Below, piece after piece: positions 7,525-17,961 of a stretch of 64,000 nucleotides of DNA. A program made the position numbers and the translations under genes. Below the pieces are notes generated by a model. That model worked only from the letters and a program-made list of their open reading frames with translations. It did no database searches and was not told the DNA's origin. The stretch's first letter is position 1. Each line of letters begins with the position of its first letter. The stretch lies in assembly GCA_965200235.1 (NCBI GenBank), contig OZ241339.1, positions 2,542,001 to 2,606,000 of the forward strand, given 5' to 3'. This stretch comes from Azotimanducus chitobiosivorans. GTDB taxonomy: Bacteria > Pseudomonadota > Gammaproteobacteria > Pseudomonadales > Azotimanducaceae.

Positions 7525-9660
7525 TTAGAAGCTGTAGTCCGCCGTCAGGCTTAGGGTGCGCGGCTTGCCGACCAGCCAAGCAGTGGACGAGTTCTCAGCA
7601 GACGCATAGAGCTCATCGAACACATTGTCAGCCTTGAGGGTCAGGCTGAACCGGTCGGTCATGCGAATGCGCGCCGAAGCATCCACAACCGTATAGGATG
7701 GAATGGGAACGGTCGGATGATAGCGCTCGCCGACGTAGCGCGTGTCGGCAATCAGTCGAAGCCGCTCGATCGGCGTCCAGATCAGTCCCAGGTTGGCGGT
7801 CTCTTCAGGCACATGGTTGGGCGTAGCGCCGGTGTCCGTCTCCGCTTCCAGAATGCTGCCGTTGCCATAGACTTGCAAGACGTCACTGATTTGCAGGTTG
7901 AAGCTCAGCTCGAAGCCTTGCGAGGTCTGCTCGGGAACAAGGATCACGTCATCCGGGTTGGTGGAGTCGGGATCATCTTCGATCAAATCGTTCTTGATGA
8001 TATCGAACCACGCCAGCGACCATTGCAGCCGACCGCCGAGCAACTGCTGTTTGATGCCGGCTTCGATTTGCTCGCTTTCGATGAAGCCCGCTTCACGGTT
8101 GACGGGCACAGCTCTGATGAGGCCACCGCTAGGATGGGTGGCGCCAGTGCCGTATTGCGCGTACAACACTGTGCTGTCGGCGAGATCGTACACCGCACCG
8201 ATCCTCCCTGTGACCACATCGGCGGATTGCTCGAAGGGCGTGCGGGCGATTTGTCTGTAATCGGTATCAGCATCCTCATAACGCAAGGCCAAGACAACCG
8301 CGAGCTGCTCGGTGAACCTGAGCTGGCTCTCGCCAAACAGGGCATAGTGCATGACCTCGGAGAAACCATCTGGCGCCATTTCAAAGTCCGTCGCGTCAGC
8401 GAAGCGGCCTGGCACAAAGTTGTTCGGATCAACGACATCAAAATCGGCCCAGCCATTGACGCCATTGGGATTGCCCGGGCCAAAATTAGTCGGGCGTTCA
8501 AAGGAAATGTCATTCACTTCAAAGCCGACCGAGGTGCGCACGCCCACGTCCGCCAAGGTGTTGTCAAGCGTGAGGTTGACGCGCACCCCGTCGTGCTCCA
8601 TATCGTGGGCACCGACCCAAGGATATAGGCGCCGGATGAACCCCGTGTCACTGTCCAATTCAGGGAAGTACGCATTCCGCCACAAACGGTCGGCTGCCAA
8701 GTGGTAGTACTCAGCCTGCATGGCGAGCGAGTCCGAGACTGCCCAGTCGGCCTTCAAGCGAATTGCTTGGTCCTCGTAGCGGGATTCGCCGTCACCGAAC
8801 TCAAAATTCGCCTTCAGAAGACCGGGGGCGAAATCGCCGTCAACCACCGGGATGCCGTAGTAACTTAGATCATCCTTATCGCCATAGTCATAACGCAGGC
8901 TCAAGCTGAGATCGTCATTGGCCTGCCAACTCAGCGCCAAGGACAACATGTCCGCTTCACTGTCGCCATTATGAACCCAGTTATCGGACTGATGGCGGCT
9001 GTAGTCCAGACGATACGCCACATTATCGGTGACGCCGCCGGTGAGGCCAACACCCACAAACATGGTGTCGTCTTCGCCAAGGGTCATTCTGAGGTCTCGG
9101 CTCGGCGTCAGTTGCGGTTTTTTGGGGATGACGTTGATCGCACCACCGATGCCGCCTTCGCCATACAGCACGGAGGATGGTCCTTTGAGCACCTCGATGC
9201 GCTCCACGCCCCAAGTGTCGAACGGGAAGGTAATGGTGCTGAATGCGTTGAAGTAGCCAGTGCCGTCATACAGCTTGGTGACTGCGCCTTGGCCGCTGAA
9301 GCCGCGTGCAGCGATGCTTTGGCTGCCATTGTCGGGGACAGCTTCGTTGGTGAAGCCGGCTGTGCGGGTCACGGCCTCGATCACGGTAAAGTCCAGACGG
9401 TCGCGAATACTGTCGCCGCTGATGATCTCCACCGTCGCCGGCGTTTCCAGAACGCCCAAATTGAGCCGACTGCCCGTTGAGTTCTGGCTGCTGATTTGCT
9501 GACCGTAGACGGAAATTTCTTCGATGAATTCGCCGCTAGCACGTGCCTCTTCGGCTGCTGCGTCGGCATCTTCCTGAGCGTGTAGCTGCAAGGAGAGGCT
9601 GAAACCGACTGCCGCAGCAAGGATGTTCGCACGACGCCATTTGGACTTGACAAATCTCAT
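7525..9660 (-). CDS. TonB-dependent siderophore-type receptor, probably zinc-regulated, copy 1
   Basis: A 711-residue receptor with signal peptide (residues 1-28, ending L-H-A-Q), TonB box region 'EFIEEISVYG', plug domain with 'IEVLKGPSSVLYGEGGIGG' and a C-terminal barrel ending in 'TADYSF'. The plug signature is that of siderophore (FhuA/FoxA-type) receptors. It is transcribed with the PepSY gene that follows. The upstream region holds a palindrome with the same GTTATAAC core as the zur promoter (9681-9699), so expression is probably repressed by Zur and raised in zinc starvation. The ligand could be a zinc chelate (zincophore) or free zinc; an iron siderophore with cross-regulation cannot be excluded from sequence. 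Confidence 0.88.
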   Translation of the reverse strand: MRFVKSKWRRANILAAAVGFSLSLQLHAQEDADAAAEEARASGEFIEEISVYGQQISSQNSTGSRLNLGVLETPATVEIISGDSIRDRLDFTVIEAVTRTAGFTNEAVPDNGSQSIAARGFSGQGAVTKLYDGTGYFNAFSTITFPFDTWGVERIEVLKGPSSVLYGEGGIGGAINVIPKKPQLTPSRDLRMTLGEDDTMFVGVGLTGGVTDNVAYRLDYSRHQSDNWVHNGDSEADMLSLALSWQANDDLSLSLRYDYGDKDDLSYYGIPVVDGDFAPGLLKANFEFGDGESRYEDQAIRLKADWAVSDSLAMQAEYYHLAADRLWRNAYFPELDSDTGFIRRLYPWVGAHDMEHDGVRVNLTLDNTLADVGVRTSVGFEVNDISFERPTNFGPGNPNGVNGWADFDVVDPNNFVPGRFADATDFEMAPDGFSEVMHYALFGESQLRFTEQLAVVLALRYEDADTDYRQIARTPFEQSADVVTGRIGAVYDLADSTVLYAQYGTGATHPSGGLIRAVPVNREAGFIESEQIEAGIKQQLLGGRLQWSLAWFDIIKNDLIEDDPDSTNPDDVILVPEQTSQGFELSFNLQISDVLQVYGNGSILEAETDTGATPNHVPEETANLGLIWTPIERLRLIADTRYVGERYHPTVPIPSYTVVDASARIRMTDRFSLTLKADNVFDELYASAENSSTAWLVGKPRTLSLTADYSF

Positions 9661-9680
9661 GGGATGAATCCGCGTTCAAA

Positions 9681-9699
9681 AACGTTATGTTATAACGTT
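9681..9699. promoter_or_regulatory. Putative Zur box upstream of receptor 1
   Basis: AACGTTATGTTATAACGTT contains the core GTTATAAC (9689-9696) and an overlapping inverted repeat with arms AACGTTAT/ATAACGTT. It lies 21 nt upstream of the receptor start at 9660. The core matches the other two boxes in this island and the TGTTATAACA centre known for Zur sites of the Agrobacterium group. It overlaps a possible -10 element (TATAAC on the reverse strand). Confidence 0.65.
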
Positions 9700-9734
9700 T
9701 CGTCTTCATCAACAACGCGCCGCCGAGGTTGTTC

Positions 9735-9788
9735 TTAGCGCAAACTTAATCTAGGAGCCTGTGCTGAGGTATCAATGAACAGACTCAC
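9735..9788 (-). pseudogene. Remnant of vapC (PIN toxin) N-terminus
   Basis: Directly after the antitoxin-like gene, with a GTGA overlap, the reverse strand reads 17 codons beginning M-S-L-F-I-D-T-S-A and then runs into unrelated residues and a TAA. 'LFIDTSA' is the standard opening of VapC-type PIN toxins, holding the first catalytic Asp. Everything after about codon 9 has been replaced by the upstream region of receptor gene 1. This is an inference from a short but characteristic motif in the right frame and position. Confidence 0.55.
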
Positions 9789-10042
9789 GGATCGTGAACT
9801 TGAACAAGGTGCCGATCATGGTTCTCCCCCACATCGGGATATCCCGAGCGAAAACGTCCGGTCAGGGCGTGTGTCCGGGCAAGCAGTGCATGACGGTCTC
9901 TTGCAGGTCTACGCGCCAAGTACTCGGTCACGCTCTCACGCACCAGGTCAGCTACTGAGCGATCTTCATTGCGCGCACGGGCTTTGAGTTGCCTTGCTTG
10001 GTTTGGCATCAGTCGTACCTGCGTCCTGACGAATGATGTCAT
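9785..10042 (-). CDS. Ribbon-helix-helix antitoxin (VapB-like), orphaned
   Basis: An 85-residue basic protein with an Arc/CopG-type ribbon-helix-helix at its N-terminus ('TSFVRTQVRLMPNQARQLK...RSVADLVRESV') and a short C-terminal tail with 'RFRSGYPDVGENHD', a tail often seen in VapB-type antitoxins. It lies alone in the spacer between the two divergent zinc receptors. Its expected toxin partner survives only as a 17-codon stub immediately downstream. The protein may still bind its own promoter or have been kept as a solitary regulator. Confidence 0.65.
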   Translation of the reverse strand: MTSFVRTQVRLMPNQARQLKARARNEDRSVADLVRESVTEYLARRPARDRHALLARTHALTGRFRSGYPDVGENHDRHLVQVHDP

Positions 10043-10130
10043 GCTGTTTCTCGCAAGATGATGGCATCAGTACTGGTCAAAAGGGGTTCATTTTGTCAAC
10101 TGGTCGTTCTCCCCTGATCGACGCACTGTT

Positions 10131-10149
10131 TGTTATGTTATAACATTGC
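10131..10149. promoter_or_regulatory. Putative Zur box upstream of receptor 2
   Basis: ATGTTATAACAT (10135-10146) is a perfect 12-bp palindrome; the right half extends as ATAACATTGCG, identical to the right half of the zur-promoter box. It lies 94 nt upstream of the receptor start at 10240. This is the second of three sites in the island. Confidence 0.72.
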
Positions 10150-10239
10150 GTTTAATCGCGTGCCACCGCATGGCCGACTGTTAATTTAGTGTGCATAAAT
10201 GCGTGTGGCATCAATTCACTGACTTCGAGAGTATGTGCT

Positions 10240-12237
10240 ATGAATCATAGAAAACCGTCTCTGCTGACATTCGCATTCGGCTTGGCAACCGCAGTGCTCT
10301 GTGGGCAGGTGCTCGCGGACGCAACACAGGAAAACCCGAAAAACATCGAAGAGATTACTGTTCGGGCTGATCGCATTGAAGAGACCATTCCGATGGACTT
10401 GCAACAATTCGGCAACCGCGTGGAAGTCATTACGGCAGAAGAACTGCAACTTGGCGGCTTCAACGATGTATCGAAGAGCTTGCAGATGAAAGTGCCCGGG
10501 CTCTACCTAGCACCCAAGAACGGTGCCTTCGACTACGTTGGCTGCTCGCTTCAGGGCTCGCGCTGCCAAGACATCCTGTGGTTGATCGACGGCGTCAGAA
10601 TCAACAATAGGCTCTACAACTCGACGAGCCCTCTAGACACCGTGCCGGCTCACATGGTGGAGCGCATTGAAGTGCTCTACGGCGGTCAGGGCATCTTCTA
10701 CGGCACCCAATCTGTGGCTGGTGTGGTGAATCTGGTCACCAAGGGCTTCTCGGACACCCCCCAAGGGCGCTTCGGACTCTCTATGGATGGCAATGACGGT
10801 GTCCATGCAAGCTTCGACTATGCAACGACAGTCGGTGGTCATCAGTTCGTCCTGTATGCTTCGAGCGATGAAGCCGACGGGATTCAGCCATATCGGAACG
10901 AGGACTTCCAGCCAAGCGCCACTGACCGGGACAGAAGCTACGATGTTGCGATGCTCGGTCTGAAGTACGCTTACAATCTCAGCGACCGCTCGCGTCTGTC
11001 GCTTCATTATCAGCGCACGGATGCGGAGCTCGATTACGCGCGCCCCTATCTCAACTACGATACCGTCAACGCGCGCGACGAAGAGGTCCTAACGCTCAAG
11101 TACGACTTGCAAGCGACCGATAGCATCGGCCTGTTCGTCAAGGCATATTCGCATACGTGGGACACCGACTACACGCGGATCTACAACATCCTCGACGACA
11201 ACGGCGCGGTGACGGGCAATCTCAGGACCGTGAACGATGGCTCTTATTGGGGCTACGAAGATTACGGCATCACGGCCATGACGCGAATCGAGACCGATAC
11301 CGGATTCGACTTTGCAGCCGGGTACGAGCACCAGCGCTTTTCCGGCAGTGACGATGTCCTTCTCATCGCAGATCAGACCGAATCGGTGGACGCCTTCTTC
11401 GGCCAGATCAGAACGAACGAGAACCTCTTCGCCAACACGCGGATGGCACTTGGAATTCGCCATAACAGCCCCAGCGGCGATGGCGAAGTCACCGTCGGCA
11501 ACTTCAGCCTACGCCACGACTTCAATGACTCGCTCTATCTTCGCGGTAGCGCTGGTACGTCGTTCCGTCTGCCCGATGCTTGGCAGCTCTACGGCAACGA
11601 CCCCTGCTGCACGCTCGGCAATCCAGATCTGGAAGGCGAGAAGAGCCGCAACGTCAATGTCGCTGTTGGCGGACAGAGCAGTCGTGGATTGCGCTGGGAA
11701 ATCGTCGCCTTTCAGCGCGAAGTGGACGACCTGATTGGCGTCGCAGACGGAATGCGCGTCAATACTGATCGGGCGGTGGACTTTGAAGGGTGGGAAGCGA
11801 ATCTCGCCTATGAATTCAATCCAGACTGGAGTGCCAGCATCAACTACGTTGCAACGAGCGCCGAAGCACAAGGCTCGAGCGAGCAAATCACCGATGTGCC
11901 GGAGAGTACGCTCAAGGCCAGCCTGATGTATCGGCCAGCGAATGCGCCATTTGAATTTGCCGTATCCCTTGCGAATGTGGGCGATCTATACGACTCGGTA
12001 TCGGGTGGCATTGGTCGCATTGAGCACGGCGGGTATACCGTCCTCGATCTCGGTGCAGGCTACCGATTTGGTGATCAAGACCGTCACCGCATCGGCATCC
12101 GACTCGAGAATGCGCTTGACGAAGAGTATGCGGCTTCGCTGGGGCGTGGCACCAGCGACCTTGATGGAAGTTTCTATGCGTATGAAAACCTAGGCACGCC
12201 ACAGACGCTGCACGTTTCTTATGCCTTCCGGTTTTAA
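10240..12237 (+). CDS. TonB-dependent receptor, probably zinc-regulated, copy 2
   Basis: A 665-residue receptor of the colicin-I/BtuB-like type. The signal peptide spans about residues 1-27 (to V-L-A-D), followed by 'NIEEITVRADRIEE' (TonB box region), a plug with 'RIEVLYGGQGIFYGTQSVAGVVN' character, and a barrel ending 'VSYAFRF'. It has two cysteine pairs, C-x6-C in the plug ('GCSLQGSRC') and an adjacent C-C in an extracellular loop region, possible disulphides. The ATG at 10240 begins the signal peptide; the GTG/TTG-type codon at 10189 is too far upstream. Its promoter carries a perfect palindromic Zur-type box. It differs clearly from copy 1, so the two receptors probably recognise different ligands. 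A PepSY gene follows 60 nt downstream. Confidence 0.9.
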   Translation: MNHRKPSLLTFAFGLATAVLCGQVLADATQENPKNIEEITVRADRIEETIPMDLQQFGNRVEVITAEELQLGGFNDVSKSLQMKVPGLYLAPKNGAFDYVGCSLQGSRCQDILWLIDGVRINNRLYNSTSPLDTVPAHMVERIEVLYGGQGIFYGTQSVAGVVNLVTKGFSDTPQGRFGLSMDGNDGVHASFDYATTVGGHQFVLYASSDEADGIQPYRNEDFQPSATDRDRSYDVAMLGLKYAYNLSDRSRLSLHYQRTDAELDYARPYLNYDTVNARDEEVLTLKYDLQATDSIGLFVKAYSHTWDTDYTRIYNILDDNGAVTGNLRTVNDGSYWGYEDYGITAMTRIETDTGFDFAAGYEHQRFSGSDDVLLIADQTESVDAFFGQIRTNENLFANTRMALGIRHNSPSGDGEVTVGNFSLRHDFNDSLYLRGSAGTSFRLPDAWQLYGNDPCCTLGNPDLEGEKSRNVNVAVGGQSSRGLRWEIVAFQREVDDLIGVADGMRVNTDRAVDFEGWEANLAYEFNPDWSASINYVATSAEAQGSSEQITDVPESTLKASLMYRPANAPFEFAVSLANVGDLYDSVSGGIGRIEHGGYTVLDLGAGYRFGDQDRHRIGIRLENALDEEYAASLGRGTSDLDGSFYAYENLGTPQTLHVSYAFRF

Positions 12238-12297
12238 TGTCTCATCAAGCTTGTTCTGTCGATTGGCGAGACAAAAGAAAAGCGGGACCGTTGCTGC

Positions 12298-13812
12298 ATG
12301 ACGCGATGGTTGTTCTTGATTCACCGCTACCTCGGTATGGCCGTCGGTGCCGTCATCTCGCTGTGGTGTCTGTCGGGATTCGTCATGATGTACGAGCAGT
12401 ATCCGGAGCTCGACGACAACGAGAGGCTTGCCGGCCTTGAGCGCCTGAACCTGACAGACTGCTGCCGACTGCCTGCGGGCGTCAGCAATATCAATGTCGA
12501 TAGTTTCAGGCTAGAGATGATGGCCGGGACGCCAGTGCTCCGTCTGATGGCCGGCCGCCGTCAACAGGTCATCGACCTGCACCAAGGCGAGCACCTGTCC
12601 GAATTTGGCGCAGTTGATGCCCAGTTCGTTGCGAACACGGCGGCAACGGAATACGGGCTACAGGGCGTGCCCAGACTCGTCGATGTGCGCGAACGGGATC
12701 AATGGACTGTCTACGCCAGCTATCACCCCCACCGTCCGCTGTTTCACTTCGCGATGGAAGATCGCGCCGGCACGGAATTCTATGTGTCTAGCACCAGTGG
12801 CGAAGTGGTTCAGATGACGACCTCGAGGCAGCGGTTCCTGAACTGGATGGGTGCAGTGATCCACTGGCTGTATCCGACTGCGTTGCGTCAACATACGGGT
12901 GTCTGGCTGCAGGTAGTCATTTGGCTGACCATCGTGAGCCTGTTCTTGACAGTGGTTGGTGTCTACATCGGCCTCAAGCAGTTCAAAACACGGCGCAACG
13001 GCAGTCGCTCGCCATACCGAGGCTGGGCGCTGTGGCACCACTACGCTGGCCTCGTCTTTGGCCTCTTTGCCTTGACTTGGCTCACGAGCGGGCTCTTTTC
13101 CGTCAGTCCGTTCGGGGCCTTGGAAGGTCGTAACTTCAACGCTGAGATGCAACGGCTACGAGGCGGCGCGATGAGCGTCGACGATGCAAGTGCGTTCGTA
13201 CGTGCGCTTTCGGGAAGTCAAATCCCGAGTTCCACGGTGCGACTCGATGTCTCGATGGTCGAGGGACATCTCTATGCAGTTGCGCTCGACGAGGATGCCC
13301 AGCGGCTGCGTCTCAATGCCGGGACACTGATTGCCGAAAAGCTGTCGGCAGGATTCTTCGCGCGAGTCGCGAACATCTTGCGGCCTGATGTGCCCGTCAC
13401 CGAGGCAAGCTGGCTCACTGAGGACGACGCCTATTACTTCAGCCATCATGAGAAGAGACGATTTCCAGTGTTCCGCATTCGATATGGCGATGGTGAGAGG
13501 TTCTATCTAGATAGCGTCACCGGCGAGATCGCCCATGCGGTAGACCGTGACCGCAGATGGTCGAGGTGGATCTTCCACGCCCTCCATAGAGGCGATTTCT
13601 CGGCGCTCGTGCGAAGCCGACCGATCTGGGATCTGATGATGTGGCCATTGATGCTCGGTGTCTCGATCTGTGCGCTGACTGGCACATGGCTCGGATTCAG
13701 GCGTTTGGCGAAGGCTGTGCGGAGGCATCTTCATCGCGCCCGCTGGCTGAACTGGCGGCAACGCCCTCGCTCGCGCGAGGCGAAGGGCTTCAGTATCTCG
13801 ACGCTTCAGTGA
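12298..13812 (+). CDS. PepSY-associated TM-helix membrane protein, copy 2
   Basis: A 504-residue paralogue of the protein at 6026-7507 with the same order of motifs: 'MTRWLFLIHRYLGMAVG' (first helix), 'SYHPHRPLFHF', 'MGAVIHWLYPTALRQH', 'GSRSPYRGWALWHHYAGL' and 'AYYFSHHEKRRFPV', and a final helix followed by a basic tail of about 30 residues. A C-C pair at about 55-56 is absent from copy 1. It probably forms a unit with receptor 2. The repeated pairing of a receptor and a PepSY protein at both sides of one spacer argues for a functional link. It ends 15 nt before the stop of the convergent WD40 gene. Confidence 0.87.
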   Translation: MTRWLFLIHRYLGMAVGAVISLWCLSGFVMMYEQYPELDDNERLAGLERLNLTDCCRLPAGVSNINVDSFRLEMMAGTPVLRLMAGRRQQVIDLHQGEHLSEFGAVDAQFVANTAATEYGLQGVPRLVDVRERDQWTVYASYHPHRPLFHFAMEDRAGTEFYVSSTSGEVVQMTTSRQRFLNWMGAVIHWLYPTALRQHTGVWLQVVIWLTIVSLFLTVVGVYIGLKQFKTRRNGSRSPYRGWALWHHYAGLVFGLFALTWLTSGLFSVSPFGALEGRNFNAEMQRLRGGAMSVDDASAFVRALSGSQIPSSTVRLDVSMVEGHLYAVALDEDAQRLRLNAGTLIAEKLSAGFFARVANILRPDVPVTEASWLTEDDAYYFSHHEKRRFPVFRIRYGDGERFYLDSVTGEIAHAVDRDRRWSRWIFHALHRGDFSALVRSRPIWDLMMWPLMLGVSICALTGTWLGFRRLAKAVRRHLHRARWLNWRQRPRSREAKGFSISTLQ

Positions 13813-13827
13813 GTGTAGTGCCGCGAT

Positions 13828-14868
13828 TCATCCAACCCGCCAAGCCGTCACGCCGCCTTGGGCATCAAGCGCCGCAAGCGCACGTCCATCCGGCCGCCAG
13901 AGCAAATCGGCCACGACGTCCGCCACAATTGCGGCTCCGATCGGTCCGCCTTCTCCATTTTTCTTGAGCGACCACACCACCACAGCGCCGTCGCGGCCGC
14001 CCGACGCGAGGCGCATGCTTCGGCGGGCAAAGGCAAGCGTCGTGACGGACTCAACATGAAGCTCCAAAGCGCCGGGCGTTGTGCCTTCGGGCCCGCTTCC
14101 GTGGAAGCTCCAGACCGTGACTACTTGGCCTCCACTGGTCGCAAGAAGGATGCCTGCATCGTCAAAAGCCAAGGCCGAGGGTTTGCCGGGGTAGCCGGAC
14201 ATCATGGAGTCGAGCCCTGTGGAGCGACGCCAGAAGTGCACCGAGTTGTCTTGACTGCCACAGGCCACGACATCGCCGTCCGGACTCAGCGCCATCGACA
14301 CCAAGGAGCCTTTCCAAGCGAGCGTCTGGCCAGCTTCGCCGCTTCTCGCGTCGAAGAACGTCACCCGACCGTAACAAGCCGTCGCCAGCTCACGTGCGCC
14401 AGCCCAGGCGATCGCGCTGACGGTGCTCGGATGATTCTCCGACCGCCACGCTTCGCTGCCGTCTGCACCATACGCACACACCTGCCGGGCACACGAGGCT
14501 GCCAGCAATCGGCCGTCCGGCGACCACGCGACGTTCTCCACCCAGCCTTTACCAACCTCGATCGTCTGTTTCACCTGACCTTTGGCGACACCCCAGACAA
14601 GGATTCGCCCGTCTTGCCCAGCAGTTGCGAACGAGGTGCCGCTCGGGTGTATCGCCATGGCGAGCACGCCGCCATCGTGGGATTCCTGACACGCCCAGGC
14701 GCGTGCGCCAGACTTGCCGTTGAACGCATAGATGCCACCGGCGGCGTCAGCGACAACAAGCGCCTCGCCGCTGCGGGTCCAACCACCGGTGATCGCATAG
14801 TCGTCGACCGATGCGGACCAGCCCCGGTTCAGCACCCCTTTCGGGGCGTTACCGCTTATATCAGGCAC
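13828..14868 (-). CDS. WD40-repeat beta-propeller protein of the zinc operon
   Basis: A 346-residue protein made almost entirely of WD40-like repeats, with blades seen at 'HDGGVLAMAIHPSGTSFATAG', 'NVAWSPDGRLLAASC', 'VSMALSPDGDVVACGSQD' and 'VTTLAFARRSMRLASGGRDG', about seven in all. It has no signal peptide, so it is a cytosolic propeller, probably a protein-binding scaffold. It starts at GTG 14868, inside the last codons of the upstream COG0523 gene (13-nt overlap), so translation is coupled. A WD40 protein as the last gene of a Zur-controlled COG0523 operon suggests that it docks a metallochaperone or its client, but no direct evidence is visible here. Confidence 0.85.
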   Translation of the reverse strand: MPDISGNAPKGVLNRGWSASVDDYAITGGWTRSGEALVVADAAGGIYAFNGKSGARAWACQESHDGGVLAMAIHPSGTSFATAGQDGRILVWGVAKGQVKQTIEVGKGWVENVAWSPDGRLLAASCARQVCAYGADGSEAWRSENHPSTVSAIAWAGARELATACYGRVTFFDARSGEAGQTLAWKGSLVSMALSPDGDVVACGSQDNSVHFWRRSTGLDSMMSGYPGKPSALAFDDAGILLATSGGQVVTVWSFHGSGPEGTTPGALELHVESVTTLAFARRSMRLASGGRDGAVVVWSLKKNGEGGPIGAAIVADVVADLLWRPDGRALAALDAQGGVTAWRVG

Positions 14869-16202
14869 GCCTCAAATCCACGCCGCATGCTCTCTTCATC
14901 GAGATTGCGGCCGATGAAGACCAGTTGATTGCGTCGCGGCGAATCGCCCCATGGACGATCCGGCTGGCTGTCAAAGAGCATGTGAACACCTTGGAAGACG
15001 TATCGAAGCGGCTCGTCTCGGAAGCTGAGAAAGCCCTTCATGCGAAAGAGGTCTACGCCGCGCTCGCGCAAGAGTTCACTCAGCCACATGTTGAGCAGAT
15101 CGGGATCGAGGTCGCCGTCGGCCTCAATGGCGATCGAACCCACTTCGTCATCGTGCTCGTGCTGCGCAACCCAAGTGCGCTCGGCCTCTTCCTTGATGGT
15201 GGAGCCTTCTCTATCCTTCAGTTGCAGATCGAACTCTTCCGCTGTGTGCTGGGCGTAGAGGCCGAGGCGCGCCGGTGAATCGATTTCCAAGAAAAACGAC
15301 TTGCGCCCAAGGGATTCGAGCCGGAGATTCACATGTTCTCCGACGGGAATCGCTTGCCCGGGGTGAATATCCTCCGCCGCTTCGGCATAGCGCCGCACGC
15401 ACCATTCCGCGCCTTCGCGGAGCGCAGCATCATCTGTGCCCTGATCGGACACGACGACGAGCGACATCCACGGATCAGGTCCGTCGGCGAGGCTGAGCTC
15501 GTAACGACCGGCATCAAGCAAATAGACGCCTGTCCATTCAAACGGATACTCGGGTTCGAGAAAAGTAGGACGACGCTCCAGCACCTCGTCCAAATTGAAG
15601 GCGCCGAGGTTGAGCACCGTATCGACGGGGACATCCGCCTGCTCGCTGCGCACGACTTGCGCCATCCGGTTCATTTCGCGCAGCCGAGATTCAAGCGAAT
15701 CGAGCGCCTCGGCATCGACCAAGTCGGTTTTGTTGAGCACGAGGACATCGGCAAACGCGATTTGCTCGGTGCTTTCGTCGCTTCTTCCGAGCTGTTGCTC
15801 GATATGGGCGGCATCGACGAGCGTGACAATCCCATCAAGTGAGAACTCGGCGCGAATCTCATCGTCCATGAAGAACGTCTGGGCGACCGGGCCGGGGTCG
15901 GCGAGGCCGGTGGTCTCCACAAGCACATAGTCAAATTTGTCGCGGCGCTTCATGAGATTGCCGAGCACGCGAATCAGGTCGCCGCGCACAGTGCAGCAAA
16001 TGCAGCCGTTCGACATCTCGAAGATCTCTTCGTCCGCGTCAATGACGAGCGCCTGATCGATGCCGACCTCACCGTACTCGTTCTCAATCACGGCGATGCG
16101 CTTGCCGTGCTCCTCGCTCAATATGCGGTTTAGGAGGGTCGTTTTGCCGGAGCCGAGGAAGCCGGTCAAGATGGAAACAGGTACTTTTTGCATTGCGTTC
16201 AT
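14856..16202 (-). CDS. COG0523 (CobW/P47K) GTPase, zinc metallochaperone type, copy 2
   Basis: A 448-residue G3E-family GTPase. It has the Walker A GFLGSGKTT (14-22), the C-x-C-C metal motif C67-I-C-C70, 'VETTGLADP' (Walker B/switch region) and the guanine-specificity motif NKTD (157-160). The C-terminal CobW_C domain follows; an insert with H-E-H-D-D-E near residue 350 could add a metal site. COG0523 proteins use GTP hydrolysis to deliver Zn or other metals to clients. It is the third gene of an operon with ATGA coupling to the DUF1636 gene upstream and 13-nt overlap with the WD40 gene downstream. It is clearly different in sequence and length from the first copy (16645), so the two may serve different clients. 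Confidence 0.93.
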   Translation of the reverse strand: MNAMQKVPVSILTGFLGSGKTTLLNRILSEEHGKRIAVIENEYGEVGIDQALVIDADEEIFEMSNGCICCTVRGDLIRVLGNLMKRRDKFDYVLVETTGLADPGPVAQTFFMDDEIRAEFSLDGIVTLVDAAHIEQQLGRSDESTEQIAFADVLVLNKTDLVDAEALDSLESRLREMNRMAQVVRSEQADVPVDTVLNLGAFNLDEVLERRPTFLEPEYPFEWTGVYLLDAGRYELSLADGPDPWMSLVVVSDQGTDDAALREGAEWCVRRYAEAAEDIHPGQAIPVGEHVNLRLESLGRKSFFLEIDSPARLGLYAQHTAEEFDLQLKDREGSTIKEEAERTWVAQHEHDDEVGSIAIEADGDLDPDLLNMWLSELLRERGVDLFRMKGFLSFRDEPLRYVFQGVHMLFDSQPDRPWGDSPRRNQLVFIGRNLDEESMRRGFEACLI

Positions 16203-16644
16203 GTGGTTCTCCTATGCTCGATTGGCGGTACGCGCCCTAATATGCTCGCGCGAAGTCGTGCCGGACGCTCATCTCGCGGCAGGAAACCGTCTTCGCTGCG
16301 CAAGTAGGTTGAGACGCATTGCAGGATATCCGCTGCGCTTTCGCTTGGCCGCTGATCCCCGAAGAGATAAGTCCACGCGCCGGGCGACGAAAGCGCGATG
16401 CTACAGGGACGAGGACATAGACTGAGGCACTCAACAGGGCGGAGCTCCACACGTCGGTTCAACGGGCTTTTGCGGAGTGCCTTGCGAAGCGCTTGATAGA
16501 GCTTGAAGCCCGGTCGATCCTCTCGTGGCTCGCGCGGATGGCCAGATGGTCTACAGGATATGCATACGTGAAGGACAGATGAGGGGCGGGCGCCCCTCGC
16601 TGTCGGCGATCTTTCGTTTGACTCGTTTGATGCGACAGTTTCGG

Positions 16645-16648
<4 letters not shown>
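16199..16648 (-). CDS. DUF1636 (COG5469) predicted metal-binding protein
   Basis: A 149-residue protein with C29-I-S-C32 near the start and C74-L-S-L-C78-P-R-P-C82 in the middle, followed by 'AWTYLFGD', the hallmark of DUF1636, a thioredoxin-fold-like metal-binding family seen beside CobW/COG0523 genes. About 20 residues at the N-terminus and 30 at the C-terminus look disordered. It overlaps the COG0523 genes on both sides by 4 nt (ATGA), so the trio is translationally coupled. Its role is not known; the position between two metallochaperone GTPases suggests that it hands metal to them or senses a metal or Fe-S state. Confidence 0.85.
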
Positions 16649-17886
<1,238 letters not shown>

Positions 17887-17961
17887 GGCAGTTCTCGTCT
17901 GGGTTGCTCGAAGATGTACCTTGCCCGCCCCAATGAGCCTTGGCTGTTGTCATCCTTTTCG

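Noticed and set aside
7717..8628. 303-codon frame antisense to zinc receptor 1
   Set aside because: Shadow frame; no ribosome-binding site and no recognisable domain.
13858..14928. 356-codon plus-strand frame over the WD40 gene
   Set aside because: Antisense to a clear repeat protein; the product is Arg/His-rich with no family pattern.
16060..16425. 121-codon plus-strand frame over the COG0523/DUF1636 junction
   Set aside because: It crosses two overlapping sense genes antisense and has no family pattern.
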